Assembly: GCF_050947875.1 (NCBI RefSeq)
Contig: NC_134576.1
Span: 54,812,255 to 54,876,254, forward strand
Direction: 5' to 3'
Length of the DNA: 64,000 nucleotides
From: Dermacentor variabilis
Taxonomy: Eukaryota > Arthropoda > Arachnida > Ixodida > Ixodidae
Shown here: positions 49,681 to 61,900 of the stretch, one piece after another
How positions within the stretch are numbered: the first letter of the stretch is position 1
How the letters are laid out: the number at the start of each line of letters is the position of its first letter
Position numbers and translations under genes: made by a program
The notes under the pieces: model-generated
Told to the model about the DNA's origin: nothing
Databases searched by the model: none
What the model saw: the letters and a program-made list of their open reading frames with translations, nothing else

Positions 49681-49865
49681 TGGGCTGCACCCGGCTGCAG
49701 TGCAATACCAGGACAACCCGTGGCGCTGGAGGGGCAAGCCCCGTCCCAGCGCCGCCTTACAAAAATAGGATTAATATCGTAAGACCCATTACAGGGCCGT
49801 ATCAGATATTAAGCTGATAAGAACAGATACTACATTTGATCTTAGCCGATAGGCCGAGAAGCGAT
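49681..49865 (-). ncRNA. U2: U2 spliceosomal snRNA (copy 2)
   Basis: It starts ATCGCTTCTCGGCCTATCGG at 49865 and carries the branch-point recognition sequence GTAGTATCTGTTC, the stem IIa region, the Sm-like ATTTTTG and the 3' stem-loops, about 185 nt in all. Spacing between stem-loop I and GTAGTA equals that of human U2, whereas copy 1 has two extra bases. The hairpin after stem IIa differs slightly from copy 1 (CCCTGTAATGGG versus CCCTATGTGGG). This looks the more canonical of the two genes. Confidence 0.93.
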
Positions 49866-52789
49866 GCCATGGATCGCGTCTCGATGTAACCCGCTTCAAA
49901 CAAACCTACAACGTGGAGCCAGCGAAGTGCGAGAGAGAACTGCATTTCTCAAATAACTGGCCAAATTTGACAATAAAAAAATACGCTTCCCTATATGAAT
50001 AATGGGCACGCAATATAGCTTTTATTTTAAATCGCAATAGATTTTACTTACAACGTTTCCAATTTGAAACAACAATCTACGTACCATGCCTGACTGCCCG
50101 TTAGGTTTGTGGCGCCATCCTGTGGTTAAAATGATAACTTAGGTGTCTCGCTATGGTCACGTGGCTTTGTTTCTACAGCGGGAATCCCGGAATCCCGTGG
50201 GCCAGCGGCAACTACGGCGCCATAGGTCCACGGCCTGTAGTGCAGGTATGGTGTATTGGAATAGGCCAGTGTATCGTGCGTGCAACAGAACAATGGGAGA
50301 ACCGAGGACGCTTATGCGATGACGCCATGAGTACGGCGCTGCAACCGACCGGCGTGCCTAGAGCGGGAAATTATACATGCTGTGCGAAACCCCGCATTTA
50401 TAAATTGAAACGGTCTGAAATCAATTGAAGTTAATACAGGTTTCCTTGTCAAGCAAATGTGGTGCTGTAGAGGTCAAAGCAAGATCGTGCAGTGTCACGG
50501 GGATGCACCAAATGCACAACTATCAAGTGAAGAAAACACGAATAAATACGGAATTCTGAAGAAAACAATGATGGATGGGAAGTTGGAACACAGCGCCTGC
50601 TTCACTATTATACAATCACGGAAACAAGGACCACAGATCACCTGTACAAGTAAAGGCAGTTTTCTGGCAGCACATATCAACAGGCCCCACATGTAAAAGT
50701 GCCATATCATAGTAATGATGTATCTAGTGCTTTTCTCAGCTTCCTGAGGAAAGCACTACCCCTCAACAAAACGGTGACCAGATTGCTGTTACATGTTTGG
50801 CGTACCAAGCATATCCAAGCCTTTAATTATGCCCAAGAAAGTAATCATTTGGGCTCAATAAATATAAAGCAGATAACAATCCTCTCAACTGAAATGTGTA
50901 TAAGGTTTTAGAAGATGGGAAAACAAAAGACCCAGAATTTTCACAAGTGGTGATATATCCTCGTGTCTGCAGTGCTTACACACCAATAACAAAGATTACC
51001 AGTGAGTCCTATGAAACTACTAGGTCTGCTGTTTTCACACAAAATACAAATATGGCATACTGCGATCCCACAGTGTGCCATCACTATCTTGAAATGCCCG
51101 TTGCAGTATGGGCCTCTCAGATGCCAACCTTATGAGCGAATGCTTCAAAATCACTAGGTTACACTCATCGTAACTTGCATAACTCCACAAATTAGTATTC
51201 CTAACATTTGTCTGTCCACACCTTGAGTTTGCACCTTCAAAATGGTCGTGTCATCATGAGTACTTAATCTGCATGTTGGAAGCCATACAAAATCAAGCTA
51301 GTGAATCTATTTCCTGCAACTTCAGTCCTTAGTCCGGCGTAAGTAAAACTTGACCTTGCGCTTCGTACACTTAGCAGTCATTGTGACAGGACACTTGAGT
51401 CCGTGCTCCATATTATGTTCATTAAATTAAGTAGCAACCTTGCTGCCGCAACATGCATGTTGCATATTAAGACTCAATAATTAAGGTTTACTCACATTTT
51501 GGGAAACACAGAAGCGTCTAATTTCTCGATGTTACCATAAGTCATTCGCTTGTTCAATTGACATTTGACTGCATGGCCATGCAAGCTAAGATGAATTTAA
51601 AGAACTCCTGATCCTGCATTCTTGGTCTTAAAATTGTGCTATTCTGCTGGTGTTTCTTTATTTTTCATGCTTTTAAGCTGCACTTTCTCTACGATGTTTA
51701 ATTAGGTATGCGAGTGATACGTGTGTGCTAAAATTATCTCTTTTATATGTTACACTAACCTGTTGTTTTTTTATTCAGCAATCTAGGACAAACTCAACCA
51801 TTATGGAATTTTTATATATTACATGTGGCAGCCTGGCTTTCTCTTAAGTGCACACGTAAAGTGCCTCACAATCAAATAGGAATACCACCCAAAAGCTAAA
51901 GAGAGAGCCTATACAGTTTCATAAATTCACAATATTGGCTATTTATAGCTTAGAACAGCAGAACAAAGTCCAGTTTTCTATCTGACTGACTTCATTTGTC
52001 GCCACAGTTTGCGCTTGCCATGGAGAATTTACTTGAAGCCGCAATTGCACTGAAGCGCCAGCAGTCAGTGATGCTACTGTGCATAGTACACACGTATCAG
52101 ACAGCCAAAATAATCTGGTACTGTGCCTGAACGCAGCTGATGCCTGAAGCACAGGTAGCTTCCTCCAGAACGATACAGCGGCAGCCAAGCGATCCAGACG
52201 ATATGCACCACAGACATGCAAAGACGTGCCTACTGTGATGCCCTAAGAAGTCACTGGAAACGAACAACTTTCACCTGCGCAGCAAACACGCAATAATGTC
52301 AAAACCAAAATCATTGACGAGACCTGCCAAATAACAGCTTGATGTCCTGACATTTCTGTTGATTTACTATTGGCTCATTTCCCAGTTGTTTTACTGCTAT
52401 GCCATTTTAGTTACTTTTGGTAGCTATAGTGCAGTTACGGCTGACAATTCAAAAGAAAACCGGGCAAAATGCAGTCTGGAGCATTTAATTTGTTATTGCG
52501 TGGAAAGAAGTGCCCGAAAATGCAGGTTAAATAGATTACGAGCGAAAATCAATGCTAAACCGCAGGACAAAGAGAAGGACACAGACCACAGCGCTGACTA
52601 ACAACCAAGCGTCTTTTTTTCAGTCAGCACACATGTACTCTACCACTATCGCGAAGAAAAAACAAAAATACACTAAAGAGACAGAAATTCAGCATCCGCA
52701 GGTGCAATAAATTGTAATCAATGAGATAGGAAAGTCCTTTCCTTCGGAAGGAGTGAAATGGAGGGGACGCTTACATATATGTTGCCGTA
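49866..52789. other. Duplicated non-coding DNA (copy 2)
   Basis: It covers the counterpart of 12982-13552, the junction near 50436-50445 where copy 1 has 7.45 kb more, and the counterpart of 21002-23328. No gene or recognised repeat. Confidence 0.5.
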
Positions 52790-53510
52790 TCATGAATTGT
52801 GCTGAGCAGTACATATTTCTGTGTTTATCTGGTCGATATCACTCCTGAGTTTTCTGCTGTTTATCTTACGCTGTTTCAATCTTTGGAAAAGGCCGTGCCT
52901 AGCCTCCAGGAGACGTAGCAGGTGATTATCCATGTGTGGTTGCTTGGCGTCTTCTTGTAAGAGTGAAATGTGTTTCTGCGTTTTTTGGTGTAACATATAT
53001 CGATCCACTCCTGTAGGGACCTGTGCTCGCTGACCGCCGACCTCTCGTGCCTCACCTTGTCCCATACCGCGACCCACTGCTTTCTAACCCTCTCGGCAAA
53101 CCATATCGTGTCGACCATGATGCACAATAGAGTATGGTCGCTCATGGGCGTGCCATACGTATTGTGCCATGAATCTGGCAATGTCCCTTTGCTGTGTGTG
53201 AGGTCGAGTGTGGTGTCCTTCTCAACCATGTTGCTATGTACGGTTGACGAGTTGAGGTTGTTTAGTACATATTGGGAATTTTGTTTCTTGTATGTGTTCT
53301 TGGAGGCGGTTTTCCCGAGGTGTGTTTTTTGTGTACCCCCAAGCAGTATGTGCGGTGTTGAAGTCACTCTCTACTAGGTGCCTAAAGTAGGTGCATGGCA
53401 CATTTCAATGGCTGTAGCCGATTTCTTCTCAAGGATGGTTGTAGCTGCTCGCGATGTAAATTTCAGGGGAATTTTTCTTATTTTTGATGTTTCCGACAAG
53501 GTGTATGATG
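52790..53510 (-). pseudogene. LINE ORF2 fragment (copy 2)
   Basis: The frames 52790-53077 and 52876-53367 repeat the copy 1 arrangement: SDHTLLCIMVDTIWF, RKQWVAVWDK and the basic RLLEARHGLFQRLK helix. It is frame-broken and lacks reverse transcriptase, so it is inactive. Confidence 0.7.
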
Positions 53511-53989
53511 GTTGTGAACTGATATCCTGTGCGTGATTTCTAAGGTGGTCGTTGACGCGAGCTTACGACATTGTGCTCGTTCGGTTCTACATACGTAGCG
53601 GACCAGCGTAAGCGAGAGTGAGTGAGTGAGTAAAGACTTTATTAAAACAAATTGGGAGGTGAACAGCTTATAGGGGTTATACAATCGTACGTCCCCATAG
53701 CCATGTCTTGTGGTCATGTCATGTTAAAACGACGACGGCATTTGTACTCCACCGGAGAAACGTTAAGGCCTTGGGCGGTCATGAAGTCGGTCCAATGTAA
53801 CGTAGTTTCGAGATAGCGTAAGCTGCTACGAGGACAGCACGCCTGTCCCGAAGATAGTGCAAATCTAACGCGGCACCTCAAAATGCAAGCTGTCACGCAT
53901 ACAAAAAAGGAAGACAAGTGACACAGGGAACACGCGCCAAATGTTGCAAAGAGCTGGCTGACTTTGGAACGTGAGAAGCAAGATAGTAA

Positions 53990-54225
53990 TTGTGGCCTAA
54001 CGGCTTGAGCATCAGGTAGCTCCGCTGTGAGGCCGAGGTTCTAATCGCGCCGCCAAACGCGTTTACTTTTTTTAGGTGAATGTGAATCTATTCAGTGAGA
54101 GCCAGACCAGCGGCCGACCGACCCAGGCGGAATCAGAAAATGGCTGGCAAAGAAACGCTATCAAGGAAAAATGTAACTACTGAAAGCTGTCGTTACGAAT
54201 GACCTGCCCAGACAAAAAGTTTAAA
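53990..54225 (+). repeat. Second SINE-like repeat family (copy 2)
   Basis: This is the counterpart of 24691-24926 with the same head (TGTGGCCTAACGGCTTGAGC), B-box-like GAGGTTCTAATCGC and TTTAAA tail. Its last 25 bases belong to the 289-bp identical segment. Confidence 0.65.
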
Positions 54226-54489
54226 TTGCAATATGTATCTCGACGCTTCGCCACAGAGCACGCGTCAGTGCGCACGAAAATCGTAACAGGAAGTGAAACA
54301 ATAAGAATGCCGCCCTCCACGTCTTTCGTGAGTGTCACATCACGACTGCTGCGCATGGGCACACCATTTCCCACCGAAGCACCAGTGGGCAGAAGAGCGC
54401 TGGCAGTACCGTTCCGCGTCCCCTATATTGGTCTATGGGATTGTACATTGTTCTGCTAAGCCTTCAGCATTCTTCACTTTACCTTTGAA

Positions 54490-56326
54490 CAAACCAGAGA
54501 GACAGCAGATCACACATCTTAGCGTTTTGCAGCCTTCTCCTCCATCCTGTGTGGATGACAGCTTTCCCTTTCATCACACTCTCTCCACCATACGGGTTCT
54601 TGTGCCGCTGAGTTATCGGCTATTTAGGCCTCGTTGTGGGATGATCATGGCCGCTGGTTAGCTCACACACTAGGGCGATCTCCAACTACAGCCATGCTTC
54701 CACGCACTTACAACACATTCTCGACTAGGACAAAGTCAAGTTCACTTTTTTTCAACACCCAGCACTAAAAAAGTACAACGACGCTGGGCGCCGTATAGGC
54801 GAAGGGCCACAGAAGGATCGACAGAGGCCTAGACGCCATTTAAAGGACACCGGCAGCAGGATGCTGCAAGTGACAGTGTCCGGTTACAATCTACTCACAA
54901 ATTAAGTTCTTGTAGAATATATCTTTGGTACATTTAGCATTTACAGTACAAAAACTAAGGAAAAAGTCCACTGAAAAAGAGGAAAATTAGCACACATTAA
55001 TACACAAGAAACTAGACGAATACGTGATCAATTTTCTTTTTGTGAATTACAAATTGTTTAGTTTAGTTGGTAACATGCACTTTATCGTTTGCTTACTATA
55101 GGTGGTCCTTGAGAAGGATATGCTCTCCAGTTCCCAAGGGTGCGTGTATTATGTATATTTGTTCGTTTAGTTAAATTTGCAAGTTCTAGGATAAATGGGA
55201 GATTCTGTTCAACGCCTACATTGTAGCATTTCATAAGAATGAATTTATATAAATCAAATGCAGGAAGCAATCTCAGGTAATCAAAAATAGGCTTAGTGTG
55301 GGAATGATAAGAACATTTACGGTTATTCGCACTGCTTTCTCCTGCAATCTGTGGAAGTTTGCGATGGTAGTCATAGGATAGGATAGGGATAACCTTAACG
55401 AACTGCCGGCAAACGACGCTTTAACGCGTCGTGACGCTGGCCAAGCGTCGACCCGGGGTTGTACCCTACTCTGCACTGGCCCAGTTGGTAGTCATAGCAA
55501 CCTTGTTATTGCACGCCGCTCACGTTTACAGACTACTGTCTTACACGGATAGGCGAAGTTATACAAACCGTTTGCTGACTACCAACGTAATATATTTAGC
55601 TTTGTATTTACCACAATTTTATCTTTTAAAAGTTGATATTCACCGTAATAACTTTAGTTGGTAGTCAGCACACGCCCCGTGTTACTTCACCTGTCCATGT
55701 CAAAAAGTGGGTCTGTAAAAGAGATGAATGCTTCCAACTTGCCCAATTCGGCAATCCTAATAAGGTTTGATTTTGAACTTCTTTATATAAAAGTTGTAAC
55801 ACGCGCATTCTTCACGGCCTGTGCGACTGCATTACGGATAAACGCAAAATTACTAGCGAGTTCAGTTTTGTACTCCGTCTTTGCATGCTTTCTAATTGTT
55901 TATCGACTTGCAACGCATTTTTAGTTGTTGCGTGGCATATCAGAAGCGTACAGCCTTCAATCCTGTTACGTAGACAACACCGGTAAGCCAACTTTCAAAA
56001 GGCCCGAATTAGCGTTACGACGTTATTACTGCGAAATGTCGCGCCTTGGTCACCTACATCACACTTGAGTACGTCGCCAGGGGGGTGCACGGAACAGTCG
56101 ACGAAAGCGCGTTGCGTTATCACACTTGGAACATTCCTCTATAGTACCTGTGTGCTACTTCAAAGAAAAAGTAAACTTTGAAGTTTCAAAAACTGTGCCT
56201 TAGGAATCTTTTCGTCATTTTACGAATTTTACTCGTACATATATTACGCGTTCTTTTTTCGTTTTAGGAAACGGAAACGTGACGCTAGCGATATAAACAT
56301 GAGGACAGCAGCACGCGGTGAGGTGT
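54490..56326. other. Duplicated non-coding DNA downstream of the M13 pseudogene
   Basis: This pairs with 25191-27046 with many small differences, including the loss of a short segment near 54605. No gene. Confidence 0.45.
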
Positions 56327-57662
56327 CTAGCGACCGAAGTCGATAAACATTTTATGCGCAGTCCGCGATTTTCTCCCTCGCGGAGGGCTACACCCGAAAG
56401 CTGTGCGGTACGCCCGCAGTTTCATGACGGGAGCGTCGCACATGCGACGTGCCGTTCCCGCTGCATCCTCTGCATCGCAGACAGCATAGCACGAAGCCAT
56501 GAAAAACAGTTGTTCTACTGCGGCGCTGTTGGTGAATGTGTCCACGTGACCACCCAGAGCATCGCGAAGGGCGCGCAGAGCCATTGACACGGCCAGCTCT
56601 TCGGTCGCTTTCGCCGAGGCGTTAGGCGAAACGAGGCCGAGGAGAGCCCGTGCTATTAGCCTTCCGGCTCCCCCGTAGTTCAGCACGGGATGCAGCTGGG
56701 AGTGGAAGAACGGGTAAGAGAAGACGAGTGGCTCCACCGTCAGGTTCCGCTCCCCATGCCACAAATCACCTTGCACGCCGTCTATTCTGAGGATGTCGTA
56801 GAGTCCCGAAGCTGTCAGCTCGCGCCTCGCCTCTTTGAACGCCACCCATTCGGCGAAGAACGAGTGCTGCGGGGCTGGAAGGTAGCCCAGCTCCACGGAG
56901 GCGTCCGCAGGGCTGCCGATGCTGGTTGGCGAAGCCCTGCCTGGGAGAATCAAGGCCAGTGGTTCGCGAGTGAAGTGTCCTTCCACGTGCGGGGCCGTAA
57001 GCAGGCTGAACCAAGCGAGTCCCGTCATCCGCTCCACCTCGCGCAGACACCGGTTCGTCATCCTGGCCGGCATGAAACGAAGCGGGCGGTCACGGACGGT
57101 GGAGTTGCTGCCATCGACCATCCAGCCAATCTTCGTGAATGTCCGATAGGCGATGTGTTGTGCCACATCATTTGGCCTCCGACCCCCAAATTCGAGCAGG
57201 CTGTTCAAAGTGCGGAGGACCCTCGTGCTCTCAACGCGGACAAGTGTCTTTTCCGAGAAGTTCGTTGCTGGAGGTACGGCCGCACGGAGCGCATCGACCC
57301 ACGCCTTAGCAGAAACTGCTGGCGTCAACGTTTCTGCCATCGTCTCAAGGTGCACGTCTGGCGGCGTTCTTTCGGGGATCATCTCGGCGTTCTTGAGAAG
57401 ATTGCTCACCAGCGCGTCGATAGACCCCTTCTGCGTCATGTACGCGGCTACTACTTTGTCCAGCAGACCTAGCACTCTGAAGGCCCCCACGACGCCCGCT
57501 CTGTATTTCTTGTTTTTTTCCGGTCCTTCTGAAAACATCTGCCCATTTTCGCAGGCTCTTGCTCCGGCCAATGAAAACTGTGGCCGGCTCGTTTTCGTAC
57601 GAATCAATGCGCAATTGGAACCACACGTGAATGTCCCAGTTTGCAGACAGGTCTACCAGTGT
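56327..57662 (-). pseudogene. Neprilysin-like M13 gene, copy 2, disrupted
   Basis: It is homologous to codons from about residue 238 (of 682) to the stop of the copy 1 gene and keeps NYGGAG, QLFF and the final TAFGC. It also lacks HExxH (RLIARALLG). An extra T in the run at 57513-57519 shifts the frame, so the open frame starts artificially at 57607. Upstream the gene is cut at 57662 by the Ty3 LTR. The N-terminal half, if present, lies beyond the window. It cannot make the full protein. Confidence 0.92.
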
Positions 57663-57834
57663 TGTTTGGATCCGACCGCTGGTACGATCTGTTGGGAACT
57701 CGGCGCTGACGCCCGTGGTTGTACCTGGGTCGCAAGCCCCAAGGGTAGCGTTGGCCTGGCGGCCTGGGGTACAACTGGAAGCATCCGAAGGTCCCGGCAA
57801 AGCATGAGTCGACTGGTAACAACGAAACAACTTG

Positions 57835-57840
57835 TTTATT
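57835..57840 (-). terminator. Poly(A) signal in the LTR
   Basis: AATAAA on the minus strand lies about 115 bases after the LTR TATA box. The same signal is in the 5' LTR at 63936-63941. It would define the end of the R region. Confidence 0.55.
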
Positions 57841-57949
57841 TTAACATCGCAAAGAGTTGGCGGTCAGTTTGACCGAAGTAGAGAGACGGGAGAGCACTTC
57901 ACTCAACAGAAGAAATCGGAGCCCTCCTTTTGGCGTCCGGGGGCAGCTG

Positions 57950-57957
57950 TTTTTATA
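57950..57957 (-). promoter_or_regulatory. TATA box in the LTR
   Basis: TATAAAAA on the minus strand follows the U3 minisatellite and precedes the poly(A) signal, a standard U3-R order. The equivalent in the 5' LTR lies outside the window. Confidence 0.6.
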
Positions 57958-58103
57958 CTCTCGCAGTTGAGGGCAAGAAGGAACCCCTCAAAAGACGAGC
58001 ACGTGAATGTACAATGGGCTAATGGTGACGCACACTGTCGTAGCGATGCCGTAGCACCATGTCGAGCACGATCTCGTAGCACCCTGTCGTGGCGCTGCCG
58101 GTC

Positions 58104-58283
58104 GGACACAATGACTGTAATGAGAGGATGGTCCCTGCTTTGGCATCGCCTGTTTCGGGCACAATGACTGGAACGAGATCCCTGCTTTGGCATCGCCTGT
58201 TTCGGGCCCAATAACTGGAATGAGATCCCTGCTTTGGCATCGCCTGTTTCGGGCACAATGACTGGAATGCGAGGATGATCCCT
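58104..58283 (-). repeat. 47-bp minisatellite in LTR U3
   Basis: There are about 3.8 tandem units of a 47-bp motif around CCCTGCTTTGGCATCGCCTG, with few differences between units. It lies upstream of the LTR TATA box in the element direction. The solo LTR at 11374-12025 lacks it, so it arose in the younger lineage. Tandem repeats in U3 often act as enhancers; that role is inferred. Confidence 0.8.
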
Positions 58284-58418
58284 AGGCGGTCGCATCGCCG
58301 CAGTCGCGCCTGGAAACACCTGGCGATGAGTGTTGCGGCGACGACGATCGGGCCAAAATGTCTGCCGCCCCGCCGCAGTCGCGCCGGCAAAACCACGTGT
58401 CGCAGGCGAAACGCAACA

Positions 58419-58904
58419 GACCGCCCCGCCGGGGGAAGGAGATCCCGATGGACAGGGGACTGCATCCGCTGTCCGGAGGGATGTCGCTCGATGATGCTCA
58501 TAAACGAAGTCGGGCGTCCCTCGACGTTTCTTGAGCGCAGCGCACAGAGAAGGCCTCGTTCTCTCGTTCAGGTTCGCACGGGACACTGCAAAGTGACTTC
58601 GGGAGAGTTCACATTTTTGTTCTCGTTCCCGGCAAGCGTTAGAACTACGCTGAAACTCAACCGCTCAGTCAGCAAGCACGGCACAACCCTCACTAAGCCC
58701 TGCCAGGCTCTTTCCCCTTTTTATACCACTGCCTAGTTCCTTACAGTAGTCTAGCATCACTCAGAACGCGTCCACAAATTGAAAAATTGCACTAGAAAGC
58801 ATATCATCACTTTGAAACACTAAACAAAAGCAATATGTTAAAAAAAAATCCTGCCTCAGGAAGAAAAACATCAGTAACAAACAATTTTGAGGCTGATTCC
58901 TACG
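58419..58904 (-). other. 3' untranslated region of the retrotransposon
   Basis: This lies between the gag-pol stop and the 3' LTR. Next to the LTR, the minus strand has a G-rich GGCGGGGCGG run that may serve as the polypurine tract. No env-like frame is present. Confidence 0.5.
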
Positions 58905-61900
58905 TTAGGGGCTTCGACTTAAGCCATCGGCGTTACCGTTGAGACTCCCCTTTTTGTAACGCACCTCAAAGGAATATTGTTGTAAAGCGAGGCTCCAGCG
59001 CAGGAGGCGGCCATTTTTGGGAGAGATGGTCTGCAGCCATTGGAGAGGGCAGTGATCCGTCTCAATGATAAACCTCGAGCCGGCTAGATAGCATGACAAT
59101 TTCTGAACGACCCACACGAGACATGCACACTCTTTCTCGGTGGCGCTATACGCCTGCTCACGACTGGTCAGCTTACGACTAGCATACAGGACGGGGTGTT
59201 CTACTTCTCCCTTTTCCCGTTGGCACAGTACAACGCCCATGCCTCGCTCACTAGCATCGCACTGAACAATGAACCCTTTTGTATAGTCTGGCGATCGTAG
59301 CACAGGCTGGTTTGTTAGGGCACTCTTTAGGGCGCTAAAAGCTCTTTCCTTTGTCTCGTCCCAGACGACTGTTTGAGGCTCTGTCTTTCTTAGAGCATCC
59401 GTCAGGGGAGCCGCGATATCAGAGTACCTAGGGATGTACCTCTGATAGTAGCCGGCGACACCTAAGAACGACCGAATATCGGTCTTGGTGCGCGGTTGCG
59501 GAAAGTCTCGCACAGCGGCCACTTTTATTTCAGAGGGGCGGCGACGACCCTGACCAATCACGTGACCGAGGTAGACAACCTCGGCCTGTGCTAACTGGCA
59601 CTTAGGAGCCTTTACTGTCAAGCCCGCTTCGCGCAGGCGGGTTAGCACTGCCCGCAAGTGTGTCATATGCTCAGACCAGGATGCGGAGAATATCGCTACG
59701 TCGTCTAGATACGGTAAAGCGAATTCTTGCTGTCCCCGCAACACTTTATCCATGAGACTTGAAAAACAGTATGGCGCGTTCTTCAAACCAAAACTCAACA
59801 CTTTAGGACGGAATGTTCCCATTGGTGAAATGAACGCCGCATACCTACTAGCCTCTTCTGTAAGTGGAACCTGCCAATAACCCCTGACAAGATCTAGGGT
59901 GGAAATAAACTGAGCGCTACTAACTTTCTCAAGGCGCTCCTCGATGTTAGGGATCGGATAAATTTGATCCTTAGTGATGGAATTAAGCCTGCGGTAGTCG
60001 ACGCAAGGACGAGGTTCCTTGCCCGGTACCTCAACTAAAATCAAAGGGGAGGTATAATCACTCTCACCTGCCTCAATAACACCGAGCTGTAGCATTTTCT
60101 TTACCTCAGCCTCCATAATATCGCTCTGGCGGGGTGACACCCGATACGCCTTGGATCGTACTGGCTCTGTGGAGGTAAGTTCTATATCATGAGTAAGTAC
60201 AGAAGTCCTACCAGGCCTCTCAGAGAACAGACCTTGAAACTCTTGTAATAGCTGGTGTAGTTCGGTTTTCTGCTCGGGCGACAGCGGTGCTTTACTGATA
60301 AGGTCACTAATGACTTGACCGGTGTCTTCCCTGTTCGTCACTGAGCCTAGTCCCGGAAGCTCGACCGGAAGCTCTTCAGGAACGTTTACCATCATGCACA
60401 CCACTGCTTCCCGTTGTCTATAAGGTTTGAGCAGATTACAGTGGTAAACTTGCTGTGCTTTCCGCTTTCCTGGCAGACTTACCACGTAGTTAACGTCCGA
60501 CAGTTTCTGAACAATTCGTGCTGGGCCCTCCCACTGCACGTCTAGTTTGTTGTTTAGCGATGTGCGCAATATCATGACCTCATCGCCAACCTCAAAACGA
60601 CGGGCCCTGGCTGTCCGATCATAATAAACCTTGGCCCTCTGCTGGGCCTTTGTCATTGCTTCACCTGACAACTCCTGTGCCCTTCTTAAGCGTTCGAGGA
60701 GCTTAAGCACGTACTCCACCACGACTGGGTCGTCGCCCCTACCTTCCCATGATTCTCGAAGCATGCGAAGCGGAGATCGAAGCGAGCGACCGTACACCAG
60801 TTCAGCTGGCGAAAACCCCGTAGCCGCATGCGGCGCGGTCCTTAAAGCAAACATCACCCCAGGCAGACACAGCTCCCAGTCAGTTCGATGTTCAAAACAC
60901 AACGCTCTCAACACGCGCTTCATGACGGAGTGGAGCTTCTCAACGGAATTCGACTGTGGGTGGTACACTGAGCTGTGTAACAGCTTTACCCCACACCTTT
61001 CGAGAAAAGTTGTCGTCAAAGCGCTAGTAAACACTGTGCCCTGATCTGATTGGATTTCCGCAGGAAAACCAACTCGCGCAAATATGGACAGTAGTGCATT
61101 GACTATCTCAACTGAGCTGAGTTCTTTAAGCGGCACTGCTTCAGGGAACTTTGTCGCTGGGCAGATCACAGTCAAAATGTGTCTGTACCCCGCGGCTGTT
61201 ACCGGCAGAGGTCCCACTGTATCAATAACGAGCCGTCTAAAAGGCTCCGTTATGATAGGTACCAATTTCAACGGCGCCCTTGATTTGTCCCCTGGTTTGC
61301 CCACCCGCTGACAAGTGTCACATGTCCTCACGAAATGGTCTGCGTCCCGAAAACACCCTGGCCAATAGTACTCTTGCAAGAGACGGTCCTTAGTTTTCTT
61401 AACTCCTAGGTGTCCGGACCACGAACCCCCATGTGACAAGCGCAACAGATCCTGACGATAGCATTGAGGCACGACCAGCTGATCGAACTCCACTCCTCTG
61501 CGGTCTAGATACTTCCGGTACAGGACTCCACCCCTTTCCACAAAACGCGCAGTTTTCCTGGCGATACCTTCTTTGACATTGCAGCGCACGTTTTCCAGGC
61601 TGCCATCCTTTTTTTGCTCGGCTATCAAAGCCGACCGGCTGACTTTTAGCAACCTATCAAGTCCGTCTGACGTAGGCGCGATGAGCAAATCAGTAGATAG
61701 CTCTTCTAACTTTCCCGTGTCGGGCATTTCCTCTCCAGTATCTGGCGCCTTTAACGTTACAGACTCAAGTTTATTCAGTTCGGGCGTGCTCGGAATATCA
61801 GCTTGCTGCGCCTCTGACCCTTTTTCGTTGTTTGATAACGTCGGCCCCGCAACTACCGCCTTTGCAGCGAGCTCTCGAACCTTCGATCTGGTTAAGGCCT

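Larger units (their letters stand above)
39102..57662 (+). repeat. Segmental duplication, copy 2
   Basis: This aligns with 1-28381 in direct orientation, starting inside the mariner right end and stopping where the Ty3 element inserted (copy 1 position 28381). It lacks the LINE, P-like, solo LTR and 7.45-kb blocks of copy 1 and has its own 2-kb block. Homology presumably resumes beyond the retrotransposon outside the window. Confidence 0.93.
57663..58418 (-). mobile_element. 3' LTR of the Ty3/Gmr1-like retrotransposon
   Basis: The 756-bp repeat begins TGTTTGG and ends CA on the plus strand (TG...CA in the element direction). The right border is fixed by the solo LTR, which ends at the same CGTAACA/CGCAACA position. 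It contains a TATA box, an AATAAA signal and a 47-bp minisatellite. Its first 237 bases are identical to 63764-64000. The flanking GTGT (57659-57662) should be duplicated on the far side. Confidence 0.9.

Noticed and set aside
58717..58725. TATAAAAAG on the minus strand as the LTR promoter
   Set aside because: The LTR border set by comparison with the solo LTR is 58418, so this motif lies outside the LTR; the TATA box at 57950-57957 fits better.
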